Shown: positions 17,266 to 27,068, counted from the stretch's first letter. The stretch: 38,752 nt of DNA from Spirochaetes bacterium GWF1_51_8 (GCA_001829415.1 MIBE01000049.1:1-38752); one strand, 5' to 3'. Program-made: numbers and translations. The notes: generated by a model from the sequence alone, not told the origin.

Positions 17266-20200
17266 ATGAAAAAAGCGATTTTTACCGTTGTAGTACTGAC
17301 GGTTATCCTTTGGAATGGGGCGGATGCGTCTGAGCTTTCGCCCGAGACACAGAAACGTTTGAAAATGCTCGATGCGCAGTACCCGTCGATCTCCGCGCAG
17401 GTGATGGAGAGCGCGGCGAATAGCATACTCGGGACGGATTACGATAACGCCGTGAACAAGCTCGCTGGGTACCTGAAGGACACGGGAGCCGATATTCGGA
17501 TGGGGATGGAGATGATCCTGCAATCCGCATTCTATCAGGCAAAGAGTTCCCCGTCGGCGGAAGGAATCGTGATCGACGGCGACGGCTCGGAGTGGATAGG
17601 GGCGGGATGGGATAAGTTTGACGAGAAGGGGGACAATCCCGGCAAGAACTCCACGCTGGATATTGTCCGTGCGGGCGCGGTCGTGCATGACGGCGTCCTC
17701 TATGGCGTGATCGAGACCGTGAAGCCGCCCTCGTACCCGAACCGCTTCGTGGTCTACCTCGACAGCGACGCCGACGGATACTACGACTACCAGTTTATCG
17801 CCGGATGGGACAAGAGCGGCGCGAAGACTGCGTGGATGAACGACTTTATCAAGAAAGTGTACAACTTGTCATTCGAGTCGGATGCCGAATGCGGAAACGT
17901 ATACGAGTATGCGATCAGACTCTCGGATTACGGGATCGACATCGAAGGACTGGCGGAAAAGTTCAATATAGGGGTGCAGACTGCGGACAAGGATTTCAAG
18001 TATGTCGAATCGCTGGACCTCATCCCGGTCGCCCGCTCAATGGAGAATCTCCCGTTAACGCTCCTGCTCGCGCTGATGGACAAGGGCGTCGCACCTGCCG
18101 GGGACAGTATCCCGATTGCGCTTGCGCTCGCTAACGCCGACCTCTATTCGGTGTGCGACAAGGAAGTTCGGAAGATGATCCTCGCCGATATGGTGAAGCA
18201 TTACGCGCTGTACCGGAAGATTGTCACATGGCAGGAAAGCTGGGGCTGTCCTTATCTTTTATCCTCGATTCCGGTGATCCCGAAGATATTCTGGGCGGAA
18301 CGGCACCGCTATTCCTACTATTATATGGCGGATGCGATGAATATCTTCAAGGTGAAGGCGATCACGAAGGAAATCTATACCGAATTTGCCGATAGGATAG
18401 ACGTGCTCGAGGCGATCCACGCTCTTGTCGTCAAGAACGGTCTCGGCAAGACTGATATTTCGGTTGCCGGGGGCGCGCTGGAAGATTGGGTGCACAATCA
18501 CCGGCTCTATCTCAGCAGTATGGAAAACCTCGAGCAGTTCAGTAAATGGGGATGGTACGCCGAGGAAATGCTTGCCAAGGCGAAAAAATTGAAAGGCGAA
18601 GGAAAATATTTCCAGGAATACTTCGGCCGTCTCCATCGATGGGACGATTTCGGCTGGATAAACTATCAATATACGCACCTGATTAAAGAAGGATGCTTTA
18701 TCGGCGACTGCGGCGATACCACCGTGGCGCAGATGGCGTTTTATAAGATGGCGGGGATCGCCCCTGTGTCGTTTCAGATGATCGACCTTTCGGGGAACGC
18801 GGTCTATACACATAATTTTCCGGGGCACTTCGATCCCAACCTCAACCGCTGGTGCTTTTACCAGGTGCCCAATCCGATAGGCCCGGGCGGGAAAGATATG
18901 AATAACAGCAAGGTAGTCCTCCATTTCAATAAACCCTTCCCGCACCCGTGGCTCTATAACGGCTACTACCAGAATGTCAAAGAAGGATCGTTAGATGTTT
19001 CAGCCAGCTATAATTATCCCGGCGAGATTACAGTCCTCCGCACAATGATCAATTTCCTGAAAACCGGGATGTCCGCCTCGAAAATGGAATTTCTTTACTC
19101 GACGAATATCACGTTGACAAAAGAGGTATTATTCGATAAAATCCCGGATAAACTGACCGATTCCGACGGCGATGGTCTGTACGATATTGTGGAAAAAGAG
19201 CTCGGCGTGAATTCCGCTTCATGGGATTCCGACGGCGATCTGTACTCCGATCTCTGGGAGCTCCACAACGGACAAAGCCCGGAGAAACCCAATGCTTCCG
19301 GCACGATAGCGCTGGACGGATTTCTCGGCGACTGGAAAGACCTCAAGGGCGTAACGGAAGTGAAAGACCTCAAGGGCGACTCGAAAGTGAAAGAGAACGT
19401 TTTCGATATTTCCGCATTTTATATTTATCCTCAGAACGATCTGGTTTATCTCGGGGCGGAGTTCTACGGCGATCCCGCGAAGAACCGTATCCAGAATATC
19501 GAGTTCTGGATTGACGCGCCCGGCAGGATACCGTCCGGCATCTGGTTCGGCGGTGGATACGAGAAGGTATGGGGATCGTACGATTCTTTTTTCGGAAATA
19601 TTTCGGTTCAGTACGCTCCGGGAATGTGGAGCAATCTTACCTCCATGCTGAGCGAAAGGATCGTGTTCAGCGATGGCATCGAAGCCGTTCTGCCGTTGGC
19701 GTATCTCCATTACCCGGTCTGGCTCTCGGTAAAGTTCCTGATGTCGTCGGGTCCCAAGGGAAAAGAGGTACAAGGGGCGGACGAAGCCGACAGGATTTAT
19801 ATCCAGCTTGCGGAAGATAGCGATAACGACAGCCTCTCGGACGGTCTTGAGAAGGAAATAGGGACGGACGGAAATAAGTGGGACACCGACGGCGACCTGT
19901 TATCCGACAACTGGGAGTACTGGCACGGTCATGACCCGCTTTCAGCGAAGAGCCCGTCGATGAAGGAAAAGACCGCGCTGGACGGTTTCGCCGGGGATAT
20001 CGCCGCGCTTCCCGGAAGCGTTACGCTCGACGATCCGAAGGGTGATACGCTTCTGGAAAACGCCGGATTCGATATCGCGTCGGTAACCGCGGCGGTGTCC
20101 GGCGGGATGCTGTATGTCGGGGTGAAGTTCCACGGCGACAACACCGGAAAGTATTGCACCCATTACGGCCTCACAATCACCGCGGACGAGAAGCGGGAAT

Positions 20201-20469
20201 ACTGGATCGGTTCGGGCTGGGATTCGATGGCCGGGCCGGATCTCAGTCAAGCACTCTGGATCACCAAAAGTGACGGTAAAGGCGGGCAATGGCCGGCAAT
20301 TCCGAAGATGGACGGTGCCATGTTTTACGCGAAACGCGACGCGGAGTTTGTAATACCCGTGGCGTATCTCGGTAACCCCATAAAATACAGTATTAAAGCG
20401 GCTGTGACTGTAAAAGTGAAAGAAAATGACTTTAAGTGGATGGATGACGCAGGCGAGTTAAAATTATGA
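17266..20469 (+). CDS. Large secreted multidomain protein: CBM9/DOMON-like modules, transglutaminase-like core, Ca-binding repeats
   Basis: 1,067 residues with a signal peptide (1-21). Order of parts: a helical region (25-95); a first IDGDGSEW module (100-250) resembling CBM9/DOMON-type sugar-binding sandwiches; a helical segment (260-470); a transglutaminase/cysteine-peptidase-like stretch with Cys482 (GDCGDTTVAQMAFYKMAGI) and His516 or His521 (YTHNFPGHFDP); a calcium-binding thrombospondin-3-like repeat pair (631-672, DSDGDGLYD and DSDGDLYSD); a second module (680-840, ALDGFLGDW); a second repeat pair (850-890); and a third module (903-1067). The three modules begin with the same LDG(F/D)xGDW-like phrase. 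It is likely secreted or surface-attached and may cross-link or bind glycan-containing material. The catalytic triad was not fully traced, so enzymatic activity is open. Confidence 0.7.
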   Translation: MKKAIFTVVVLTVILWNGADASELSPETQKRLKMLDAQYPSISAQVMESAANSILGTDYDNAVNKLAGYLKDTGADIRMGMEMILQSAFYQAKSSPSAEGIVIDGDGSEWIGAGWDKFDEKGDNPGKNSTLDIVRAGAVVHDGVLYGVIETVKPPSYPNRFVVYLDSDADGYYDYQFIAGWDKSGAKTAWMNDFIKKVYNLSFESDAECGNVYEYAIRLSDYGIDIEGLAEKFNIGVQTADKDFKYVESLDLIPVARSMENLPLTLLLALMDKGVAPAGDSIPIALALANADLYSVCDKEVRKMILADMVKHYALYRKIVTWQESWGCPYLLSSIPVIPKIFWAERHRYSYYYMADAMNIFKVKAITKEIYTEFADRIDVLEAIHALVVKNGLGKTDISVAGGALEDWVHNHRLYLSSMENLEQFSKWGWYAEEMLAKAKKLKGEGKYFQEYFGRLHRWDDFGWINYQYTHLIKEGCFIGDCGDTTVAQMAFYKMAGIAPVSFQMIDLSGNAVYTHNFPGHFDPNLNRWCFYQVPNPIGPGGKDMNNSKVVLHFNKPFPHPWLYNGYYQNVKEGSLDVSASYNYPGEITVLRTMINFLKTGMSASKMEFLYSTNITLTKEVLFDKIPDKLTDSDGDGLYDIVEKELGVNSASWDSDGDLYSDLWELHNGQSPEKPNASGTIALDGFLGDWKDLKGVTEVKDLKGDSKVKENVFDISAFYIYPQNDLVYLGAEFYGDPAKNRIQNIEFWIDAPGRIPSGIWFGGGYEKVWGSYDSFFGNISVQYAPGMWSNLTSMLSERIVFSDGIEAVLPLAYLHYPVWLSVKFLMSSGPKGKEVQGADEADRIYIQLAEDSDNDSLSDGLEKEIGTDGNKWDTDGDLLSDNWEYWHGHDPLSAKSPSMKEKTALDGFAGDIAALPGSVTLDDPKGDTLLENAGFDIASVTAAVSGGMLYVGVKFHGDNTGKYCTHYGLTITADEKREYWIGSGWDSMAGPDLSQALWITKSDGKGGQWPAIPKMDGAMFYAKRDAEFVIPVAYLGNPIKYSIKAAVTVKVKENDFKWMDDAGELKL

Positions 20470-20552
20470 GAAAAAACTGTCATCCGGGTTAAAGTATTCA
20501 GATATGTAATACCGATAAATAAGACGCCGAAAATACCAAGGAGGGTAAATAC

Positions 20553-20750
20553 ATGGTAGGGAACATCGGAAGCCCGGGTAACCCGGCGCAGATGATCGCG
20601 AATTCTGTACAGAGCATGGATGAGCTGTCACAGAAGATTATCACTGCTATTCAGGACATGAGCTCGAAGTTTGTGAAGGTATCCGCTGAAATGAAGGTAG
20701 GCGCGATGACCGACGAGAACACCGGAAAAGCAGTGGACATGTTCGTATAA
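20553..20750 (+). CDS. Small conserved-looking protein, function unknown
   Basis: 65 residues, with AAGGAGGG 8 bases before the ATG and a strong terminator just after, so it is a real, well-expressed gene. The sequence is amphipathic and helical (MIANSVQSMDELSQKIITAI, then MSSKFVKVSAEMKVG), without Cys, signal peptide or membrane helix. I do not recognise the family. Small helical proteins of this shape include motility-associated and phasin-like proteins, but no signature is present. It lies 83 bp downstream of the large secreted protein gene. Confidence 0.72.
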   Translation: MVGNIGSPGNPAQMIANSVQSMDELSQKIITAIQDMSSKFVKVSAEMKVGAMTDENTGKAVDMFV

Positions 20751-20767
20751 GAGTAGGCGAATGAAGG

Positions 20768-20797
20768 GGCCGCTCTTCGTAAGAGGGGCGGTTTTTT
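20768..20797 (+). terminator. Terminator after the 65-residue protein gene
   Basis: GCCGCTCTT (20769-20777), a CGT loop and AAGAGGGGCGG (20781-20791) form a stem with a small bulge, followed by TTTTTT. It starts 18 bases after the stop. Confidence 0.8.
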
Positions 20798-20847
20798 AAT
20801 GCCCGCTTCCGAGGGGATAGAAGCTCAATAAACATTTATACTGTTTG

Positions 20848-21234
20848 TTACCAGATGATGTCCACATCATATTCCGAAAGTTTGGAATCGTTCGAAAGTA
20901 TCGGAAGGTTTTCTATCTTCGACTGCGCCACCAGCATCCGATCGAACGGGTCCTTGTGAATGAGCGGCAGTTCCCGGGTTGTCAGTGCGTGCAGGAGTGT
21001 AATCGGGAGAACGGTATACTGATTATTCTCTATCTGTTCCGTGATAAATATTTCCGGCGCCGCCGACAGTACCAGTTTACCGAGCTGGTATTTTATCGCT
21101 ATTTCCCACCCCGACACGGCCGAGAAAAAAATCTCGTTATCGATGTTTTCGACAATTTCTATGATTTTCCGGGACAGCCTCTCGTCATTGATAGTGCACC
21201 AGAGGAAGGCGTGGGTATCGATCAGGTATCTCAT
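20848..21234 (-). CDS. PIN-domain toxin, VapC family
   Basis: 128 residues forming a single PIN ribonuclease domain. Acidic active-site residues are in the usual places: Asp6 (LIDTHAFLW), Glu44 (SGWEIAIK), Asp98 (HKDPFDRML) and Asp116 (SNDSKL). The HxDPFDRxLxAQ signature is typical of VapC toxins paired with Phd/YefM antitoxins. It is predicted to be a magnesium-dependent RNase that stops growth when free of its antitoxin. The start overlaps the antitoxin stop by 4 bases (ATGA), so the pair is translationally coupled, with the antitoxin first. Confidence 0.92.
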   Translation of the reverse strand: MRYLIDTHAFLWCTINDERLSRKIIEIVENIDNEIFFSAVSGWEIAIKYQLGKLVLSAAPEIFITEQIENNQYTVLPITLLHALTTRELPLIHKDPFDRMLVAQSKIENLPILSNDSKLSEYDVDIIW

Positions 21235-21458
21235 TTATAAAATCCGTCGACGATCTCGCCGGGGATATCGTCGAAGTCAGGTTTGATTTCAACCTGCCCT
21301 TTTGCCGAACCTATTACACGCTTAGAGATTTTATCTTTTATCGGGATAAGTTCCGCGACCGGATGACCCGACTTCGCGATGATTACCTTTTCGCCGCACC
21401 GCGCCATTTCCAATAACCGCGATAGATGGGTTTTCGCTTCATGAATATTGTACGTCAT
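21231..21458 (-). CDS. Phd/YefM-type antitoxin
   Basis: 75 residues. The N-terminal part (YNIHEAKTHLSRLLEMARCGEKVIIAKSG) is the Phd/YefM DNA-binding and dimerisation fold, with the AKTHLSRLL and GHPVAELIP signatures. The acidic C-terminal tail (about 55-75) would wrap the toxin. It neutralises the PIN toxin encoded directly after it and should repress its own promoter at the site described at 21511-21529. GGAGGG lies 6 bases before the ATG. Confidence 0.92.
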   Translation of the reverse strand: MTYNIHEAKTHLSRLLEMARCGEKVIIAKSGHPVAELIPIKDKISKRVIGSAKGQVEIKPDFDDIPGEIVDGFYK

Positions 21459-21489
21459 TGTTTCCCTCCGCCAGTTTTTAATACAGTTA

Positions 21490-21529
21490 AGTATAGACTA
21501 AAAAACGGTCTTAGTCAACCGGTTAGTCA
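21490..21529 (-). promoter_or_regulatory. Promoter and operator candidate of the Phd/PIN operon
   Basis: On the minus strand TTGACT (21518-21513) and TATACT (21495-21490) are exactly 17 bp apart. An AACCGGTT palindrome (21517-21524) overlaps the -35, and TTAGTCA occurs twice in direct orientation (21511-21517 and 21523-21529). This is the place where a Phd dimer would compete with RNA polymerase. Confidence 0.6.
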
Positions 21530-21616
21530 TTAGAAAAAGCATCATGACAATTGCCGATATCAGGGATGGCCATGTGTGTTTGGAAACAATGACAGATTAT
21601 GAATAATAACGGCTTC

Positions 21617-23263
21617 TTAATGCCCGTTGCCGTTCTCGGCCTCGCCGATAGCGCGGATGTCGTGATAGAGCTGATTGAGCTGCTCCATGTTGTCGTGGAC
21701 GAAGCTGTTCGACTTCTCGGCGCGGGTCATCATTTCCACGAACGCTATACCGATCGCATCGATCAATGCGACAATCTCGTTCGAGAGGCTCATCACATCG
21801 TCGATACCGGAATTACTTTTATCCAGCATATCGCCCGAGTCCCGGATCGCCTGCTCGACTACCGACGACGACGACATGATATTCGTGATCGCGTTGAGGA
21901 TATCCCCGGCGTTGACAGACATCTGTTCCACCCCGACAATGACTTCCTCGATCAGGACGATCACGCCGCGGATTTCTTCGTTGATCTTCTGGAAGGATTC
22001 TCCCGTTCCGAACGATATCTCCACAGTTTTCTTGATCTCTTCTATATTACGTTTGAGGCGTTCGGTGATGCTTTTCGAATTACGGGTCGTTTCCTCGGCG
22101 AGCTTGCGGATTTCACCCGCGACGACCGCGAAACCCTTCCCGGATTCACCGGCGTGGGACGCCTCGATAGAGGCGTTGAGCGCGAGCAGGTTCGTGCGGG
22201 TGGCGACATCGGTGATCATATCGGCGATACTGAGCATCCCGGCCGTGGAGTTGGATATCCCCTTGATCGACTCGATTCCGGTGTCTACCTGCTTCTCGCC
22301 CGAGTCGACGCTCTGGATCAGGTTGTCCATCGAGGAACGTTTGATCCTCGCTGTCTCGGCGAGACTCCGGATCGATGTCACGATCTCTTCGATTGAGGCG
22401 CTGACACTCCCGACGAGATTGGAATAATCGGTAACCTTATCGCGGACTATCTTGGACGCCTCGACTACGTTGGTATTCGCTTCCGACGAGACGCAGATCG
22501 CGGAGTAGAGCTTCTCGATCCCCGAGGTGACGTTTTCCATGTTTTTCGACATCTCGCGGATCATCCCGATCGCCTGCTCCGAGCTTGCGGACATATCCTC
22601 GCTGCTGGTCAATGTCTTCGATTGGGCTTCTTTGAGGACGCGGTCGAGACTTTCGAACTTCCGCTTATTCGACATCGCCCGCGACTCGGCTTCCCGCACC
22701 AGTTCTTTCTGGAGCGAGAGGCTGAGCGTACCGAAGATTCCGCCTGTGATGACCATGACAAGCGAGGTGGCGATAGACTGTATATCGATCACTTCGATCA
22801 CGAAGTTCTGTTTGGGGTAGCTGTCGAGGAAATAGAGCGCGAGCACCGCAAGGCAGTTCAGGACAGTGACCGTTATAGTCTGGAAACGGTGATACCCGAC
22901 AAGGATCGTAGTAGCGAGCAGGAAGAGCCCCAGTGTCCCGAACACGTAAGTTTCATATGAACCGACATACTGGTCGAACTTGATGGCGCAGAACATGATG
23001 AGGAAAAGCACCGAAAGAAACAGGTTTACCGCAAATTGGTATTTCCCGAACCGGATGAGGAGTATTGTCACCGAACAAATAATGAAAAATACAACCAGAA
23101 GCACACCCACGACGATTGCGCCCGTGAGGAACATTGTCAAGCCGAGAAGAACCGCGAAAACCGCGAGCACGAGGTTTGTGATTAATAAAATTCTGGTTTT
23201 TTTGCGTACTTCCAGTTTCTCGCCGGCGTATTTTTGCAAGAATATCTCGAAAAAGTGTTTCAC
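21617..23263 (-). CDS. Methyl-accepting chemotaxis-type receptor with six-helix membrane domain
   Basis: 548 residues, starting at a GTG (23263) with AGGGG upstream. The N-terminal 185 residues hold six predicted membrane helices (about 25-47, 49-70, 79-96, 105-123, 127-146, 163-184) with almost no periplasmic loop and no HAMP domain. The remainder is the long helical signalling domain; its hairpin tip is [19 protein letters not shown] (367-385), which binds CheA and CheW. A receptor with an integral sensor probably reads a membrane or intracellular cue such as redox state or lipid, not a soluble periplasmic ligand. It stands alone; no che gene is in the window. It implies motility. Confidence 0.9.
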   Translation of the reverse strand: MKHFFEIFLQKYAGEKLEVRKKTRILLITNLVLAVFAVLLGLTMFLTGAIVVGVLLVVFFIICSVTILLIRFGKYQFAVNLFLSVLFLIMFCAIKFDQYVGSYETYVFGTLGLFLLATTILVGYHRFQTITVTVLNCLAVLALYFLDSYPKQNFVIEVIDIQSIATSLVMVITGGIFGTLSLSLQKELVREAESRAMSNKRKFESLDRVLKEAQSKTLTSSEDMSASSEQAIGMIREMSKNMENVTSGIEKLYSAICVSSEANTNVVEASKIVRDKVTDYSNLVGSVSASIEEIVTSIRSLAETARIKRSSMDNLIQSVDSGEKQVDTGIESIKGISNSTAGMLSIADMITDVATRTNLLALNASIEASHAGESGKGFAVVAGEIRKLAEETTRNSKSITERLKRNIEEIKKTVEISFGTGESFQKINEEIRGVIVLIEEVIVGVEQMSVNAGDILNAITNIMSSSSVVEQAIRDSGDMLDKSNSGIDDVMSLSNEIVALIDAIGIAFVEMMTRAEKSNSFVHDNMEQLNQLYHDIRAIGEAENGNGH

Positions 23264-23345
23264 GTGAATAGCCCCTGAAAAATAATAATACCTGCCGGAT
23301 TTTCTCGCAAGTTTTTACAAACGGGGATATTTCACTGGGGTAACC

Positions 23346-23379
23346 TTGACATTTTCGGCCTTTTTAAATAACCTATAAG
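23346..23379 (+). promoter_or_regulatory. Possible promoter elements of enolase gene
   Basis: A perfect TTGACA (23346-23351) and a TATAAG (23374-23379) are seen before eno, but their 22-bp spacing is too long for a normal sigma-70 promoter. One of them may pair with a weaker partner. Confidence 0.3.
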
Positions 23380-23394
23380 TCCTGAAAATAATGA

Positions 23395-24732
<1,338 letters not shown>

Positions 24733-24753
24733 TCAATTTTAATTCAAACAATA

Positions 24754-24792
24754 GGACGGCGCTTCGCTCTGCGACGGCGCCATCCTTTTTTT
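24754..24792 (+). terminator. Terminator after eno
   Basis: GGACGGCGC (24754-24762) and GCGCCATCC (24777-24785) pair over 9 bp with one mismatch around a short loop, followed by TTTTTTT. It begins 22 bases after the eno stop. Confidence 0.85.
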
Positions 24793-24858
24793 GTATCCCC
24801 CAATGAATTGGACTGAAGCCCGGTTTGCACACATACAAAACATCATATCATAATATCT

Positions 24859-24887
24859 TTGACTTTTAACCCGTACACTATTAAATT
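24859..24887 (+). promoter_or_regulatory. Probable promoter of the 24915 gene
   Basis: TTGACT (24859-24864), a 17-bp spacer and TAAATT (24882-24887). The box ends 27 bases before the ATG at 24915. An ACTAT half-site (24877-24881), of the type seen in the toxin-antitoxin operator downstream, overlaps the spacer, but it is short and may be chance. Confidence 0.5.
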
Positions 24888-24914
24888 TAATCAGCACGGA
24901 TTATGGAGGACGAT

Positions 24915-25121
24915 ATGAAATCCTTGAAATGGGAAGACATCTCGTACGACGGGATGGTTTGTATGCGTTCATCCGAAGTGATTGTCACCCGTGAACTTGT
25001 CCAGCGGATCGAAGATAGTATGCTCCGGCCCGCGATGAGGCCCGCGCGCGGAGAATGCAAGGCCGTTTCACTCAATACGGATAGGTACGGAATCGGTTTT
25101 TCTGTCTGCCGCGGCTGCTGA
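24915..25121 (+). CDS. Small Cys-containing protein, function unknown
   Basis: 68 residues from the ATG at 24915 (GGAGG 5 bases upstream; an earlier ATG at 24903 overlaps that site). It has four Cys, two of them in a terminal CRGC motif, and a middle segment SEVIVTRELVQRIEDSML that is helix-like. No signal peptide, membrane helix or ribbon-helix-helix motif is seen. It precedes the orphan antitoxin-like gene by 46 bases and may be co-transcribed. No known function; a thiol or metal role is only suggested by the terminal CxxC. Confidence 0.5.
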   Translation: MKSLKWEDISYDGMVCMRSSEVIVTRELVQRIEDSMLRPAMRPARGECKAVSLNTDRYGIGFSVCRGC

Positions 25122-25167
25122 GTGAACTTTATTGTGAAAGGTAAAATAGGTTTTTAAGGAGGAATAT

Positions 25168-25389
25168 ATGACGTCATTAGTAGTGAACGATATTCCCAAA
25201 GATGTCATGAGATGCGTAAGGTCTCTCGCGCGTACCGAACATATCTCAGTCAACAACGAACTGGTATTTCTGTTGGAGAACGGATTGTTCAAACGGACGG
25301 TACAGTCCCGGCGCTGCGATTGCCCCACGGTTTCTATGGATGCCGAGGCGATAGAAAGAAGCGGATTGTCCGGACGTTGGGACGACTGA
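25168..25389 (+). CDS. Orphan ribbon-helix-helix (FitA-like) antitoxin
   Basis: 73 residues, with AAGGAGGA 5-6 bases before the ATG. The first 40 residues (TSLVVNDIPKDVMRCVRSLA, then ISVNNELVFLLENGL) form a ribbon-helix-helix domain of the FitA/VapB kind and align well with the antitoxin at 25506-25793. The C-terminal part is much shorter, ending SGLSGRWDD where the neighbour continues with KWEDDRSTGEI. No toxin gene follows; the next gene is another antitoxin. It may repress the neighbouring operon, act as an anti-addiction factor, or be a decayed duplicate. Confidence 0.65.
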   Translation: MTSLVVNDIPKDVMRCVRSLARTEHISVNNELVFLLENGLFKRTVQSRRCDCPTVSMDAEAIERSGLSGRWDD

Positions 25390-25448
25390 CGGCAAGCCGG
25401 GAAGATGATGACGTTTATACGCAGTCTTTTTTTATTGCCGTGTACGTG

Positions 25449-25477
25449 TTGACATTTAAACTATTTAGTGTTAATAT
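25449..25477 (+). promoter_or_regulatory. Promoter of the RHH/PIN toxin-antitoxin operon
   Basis: Perfect TTGACA (25449-25454), a 17-bp spacer and TAATAT (25472-25477), 29 bases before the ATG. It is overlapped and flanked by palindromes (see the operator entry). Confidence 0.7.
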
Positions 25478-25493
25478 ATAACTATAATAGTTA
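25460..25493 (+). promoter_or_regulatory. Double palindromic operator of the RHH/PIN operon
   Basis: TAACTAT-A-ATAGTTA (25479-25493) is a perfect 7-bp inverted repeat just downstream of the -10. ACTA-TT-TAGT (25460-25469), a related but shorter palindrome, lies between the -35 and -10. Their centres are about 21 bp, two helical turns, apart. This placement fits cooperative binding of a ribbon-helix-helix antitoxin that represses its own promoter. Confidence 0.6.
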
Positions 25494-25505
25494 GACGGAG
25501 GGGAT

Positions 25506-25793
25506 ATGTCTTCCATCACGGTCAGAAACATTCCCGAAGATGTATTCGAGAAAATAAAAACCCTTGCCAAGACTGAGCGGCGAAGCGTGAATAATGAAAT
25601 GGTAATTTTAATAGAAAAGGGTTTGAAGGAACAAATAATTCATAGCAGAAAGGACGATTCCGTCCTCTCGAAGGAAACACAAATCATTTTATGGAAGGAG
25701 CTGTTCGGTAAATGGGAGGACGACCGTTCGACCGGAGAGATCATCGCGGATATCCGTGACGCCAGGACTGTCGGCCGGGAAGTAGAATTATGA
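25506..25793 (+). CDS. FitA-like ribbon-helix-helix antitoxin
   Basis: 95 residues. SSITVRNIPEDVFEKIKTLAKTERRSVNNEMVILIEKGL (written with breaks in the known order strand, helix, turn, helix) is the classic FitA/VapB N-terminal fold. The tail (about 55-95, with LFGKWEDDRSTGEIIADIRDA) would bind the PIN toxin. The ATG has GGAGG upstream. The stop overlaps the toxin start by 4 bases (ATGA). The gene should be autoregulated through the palindromes at 25460-25493. Confidence 0.88.
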   Translation: MSSITVRNIPEDVFEKIKTLAKTERRSVNNEMVILIEKGLKEQIIHSRKDDSVLSKETQIILWKELFGKWEDDRSTGEIIADIRDARTVGREVEL

Positions 25794-26176
25794 TACTTCT
25801 CGATACCGATATCTGTATTGCTATTCTTCGGGGACAGAAAAAAGTTCTTGAACAGTTTGACCATTGCGCGGATTCCGCGGCGATCTCGTTTATGACAGCG
25901 GGAGAACTTTTTTACGGCGCATATCACTCGTCGAGAATTGAGCACAATCTTTCCTTGATCGAACGCTTTCTTTTGAGTGTCCGGGTTATCCAGAGCGATT
26001 ATTCCATCATGAAAAAGTTCGGTGAATTGAAGTCTATGATCGCGGACAGGACGCTTCCCGATGCGGATATCCTGATCACATCGACCGCGCTAGTATACGG
26101 CATAAAACTAATTACTGGAAATATCTCTCATTTCGAACGATTCGGCGATTTGAAAATCGAAAACTGGCTGAAGTAA
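25790..26176 (+). CDS. PIN-domain toxin, VapC/FitB-like
   Basis: 128 residues. PIN domain with Asp5 (LLDTDICI), Glu39 (TAGELFYG) and Asp93 (LPDADILI), and the loop TGNISHFERF close to the end where the fourth acidic or polar ligand normally lies. It is a predicted ribonuclease toxin, controlled by the antitoxin encoded immediately upstream. It differs in sequence from the PIN toxin at 20848-21234 and belongs to another PIN subgroup. It ends 4 bp before the convergent lipoprotein gene, leaving no room for a separate terminator. Confidence 0.92.
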   Translation: MILLDTDICIAILRGQKKVLEQFDHCADSAAISFMTAGELFYGAYHSSRIEHNLSLIERFLLSVRVIQSDYSIMKKFGELKSMIADRTLPDADILITSTALVYGIKLITGNISHFERFGDLKIENWLK

Positions 26177-26180
26177 CCTT

Positions 26181-27068
26181 CTATTTCCCGATCTCTATCG
26201 TTTTCACCTTGATCTGCTCCGGGATGCTCCAGACCTCGATGCGGTCGGGGTAGAGGTAGTAATACTCGTCGAGCATCGGATTGACCGCGATATCGAGCGG
26301 GTCGATCTGCATCCCGCGGATATTCTGTTTGTCGCAGTTTCGGTAGATAAACACCTTATCCGCGCCGTAGACCATCAGGCTGTTGTCGGCCGCGAGGATT
26401 TCGATCCTCATCACCTTGAACGGCGGTGCGTCGATAAACTTCGATTCCTTACTATAAAGGTGGTAGGAGAAAATACGGTCGTTCTTATCGATAAAATAGA
26501 GATAGGGCGCGTTGGGATGGACCGCGAAGATCACCGCCTCGGGCAATTTCGCCGAGAACGATTTCACGCTGTCGGGGGTATCCGCGAATTCGTAGACTGT
26601 CAGAAGATTGCCTTCAAACCCGGCGAGAAACTTCCCCGCCCAGTACTGCCCGGTAACGATCTTATCCGGCATCGTGAAATACCCGTCGGCGGCATAGTCC
26701 TTCAGGAACTGCACCTTATTTCCGCTTTGGACATACAGATAACGGACATCCATGAAGAGACGCACACCCTCGGCGACCTTCGTCCATTGGATGGAACTGC
26801 CGCTGAAATCGAAAGTCATTGCTTTATAGTCGACTATCGCCGCGAAAACAGGCTTGCCGCCCTCGATCGGGGTATAGATCATCGGGTCGACGATCCGGAT
26901 ATTGGTGATGATAGTGAAGTTCGGGGCATGGAAAATAAATTGCTTGCCGTTGTAAGCGATGATCGTGCCGTTAGTGCCGGGCGCCGCGATAAACGGGACG
27001 ACCTCCTGTGCCGGGCCCGCGCAGGATACGATTACAGAAAAAAGGATAAATAGGATAAGGTGTTTCAT
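26181..27068 (-). CDS. Lipoprotein with beta-propeller-like repeats
   Basis: 295 residues from the ATG at 27068 (an ATG at 27086 gives a poorer signal peptide). The signal ends in a lipobox (VIVSC, Cys near residue 16). The rest is beta-rich, with repeated segments of about 45 residues such as KFLAGFEGNLLTVYEF, FAVHPNAPYLYFIDKNDRI and IAVNPMLDEYYYLYPDRIEV, suggesting a propeller of about six blades. No enzymatic motif is seen. It is predicted to be an envelope lipoprotein of unknown function. A strong terminator for the upstream amylase separates it from that gene, so it is probably expressed alone. Confidence 0.78.
   Translation of the reverse strand: MKHLILFILFSVIVSCAGPAQEVVPFIAAPGTNGTIIAYNGKQFIFHAPNFTIITNIRIVDPMIYTPIEGGKPVFAAIVDYKAMTFDFSGSSIQWTKVAEGVRLFMDVRYLYVQSGNKVQFLKDYAADGYFTMPDKIVTGQYWAGKFLAGFEGNLLTVYEFADTPDSVKSFSAKLPEAVIFAVHPNAPYLYFIDKNDRIFSYHLYSKESKFIDAPPFKVMRIEILAADNSLMVYGADKVFIYRNCDKQNIRGMQIDPLDIAVNPMLDEYYYLYPDRIEVWSIPEQIKVKTIEIGK

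Noticed and set aside
17142-17688. N-terminal extension of bioB to 17688
   Set aside because: It would cover the divergent gene and its promoter and adds sequence not found in biotin synthases.
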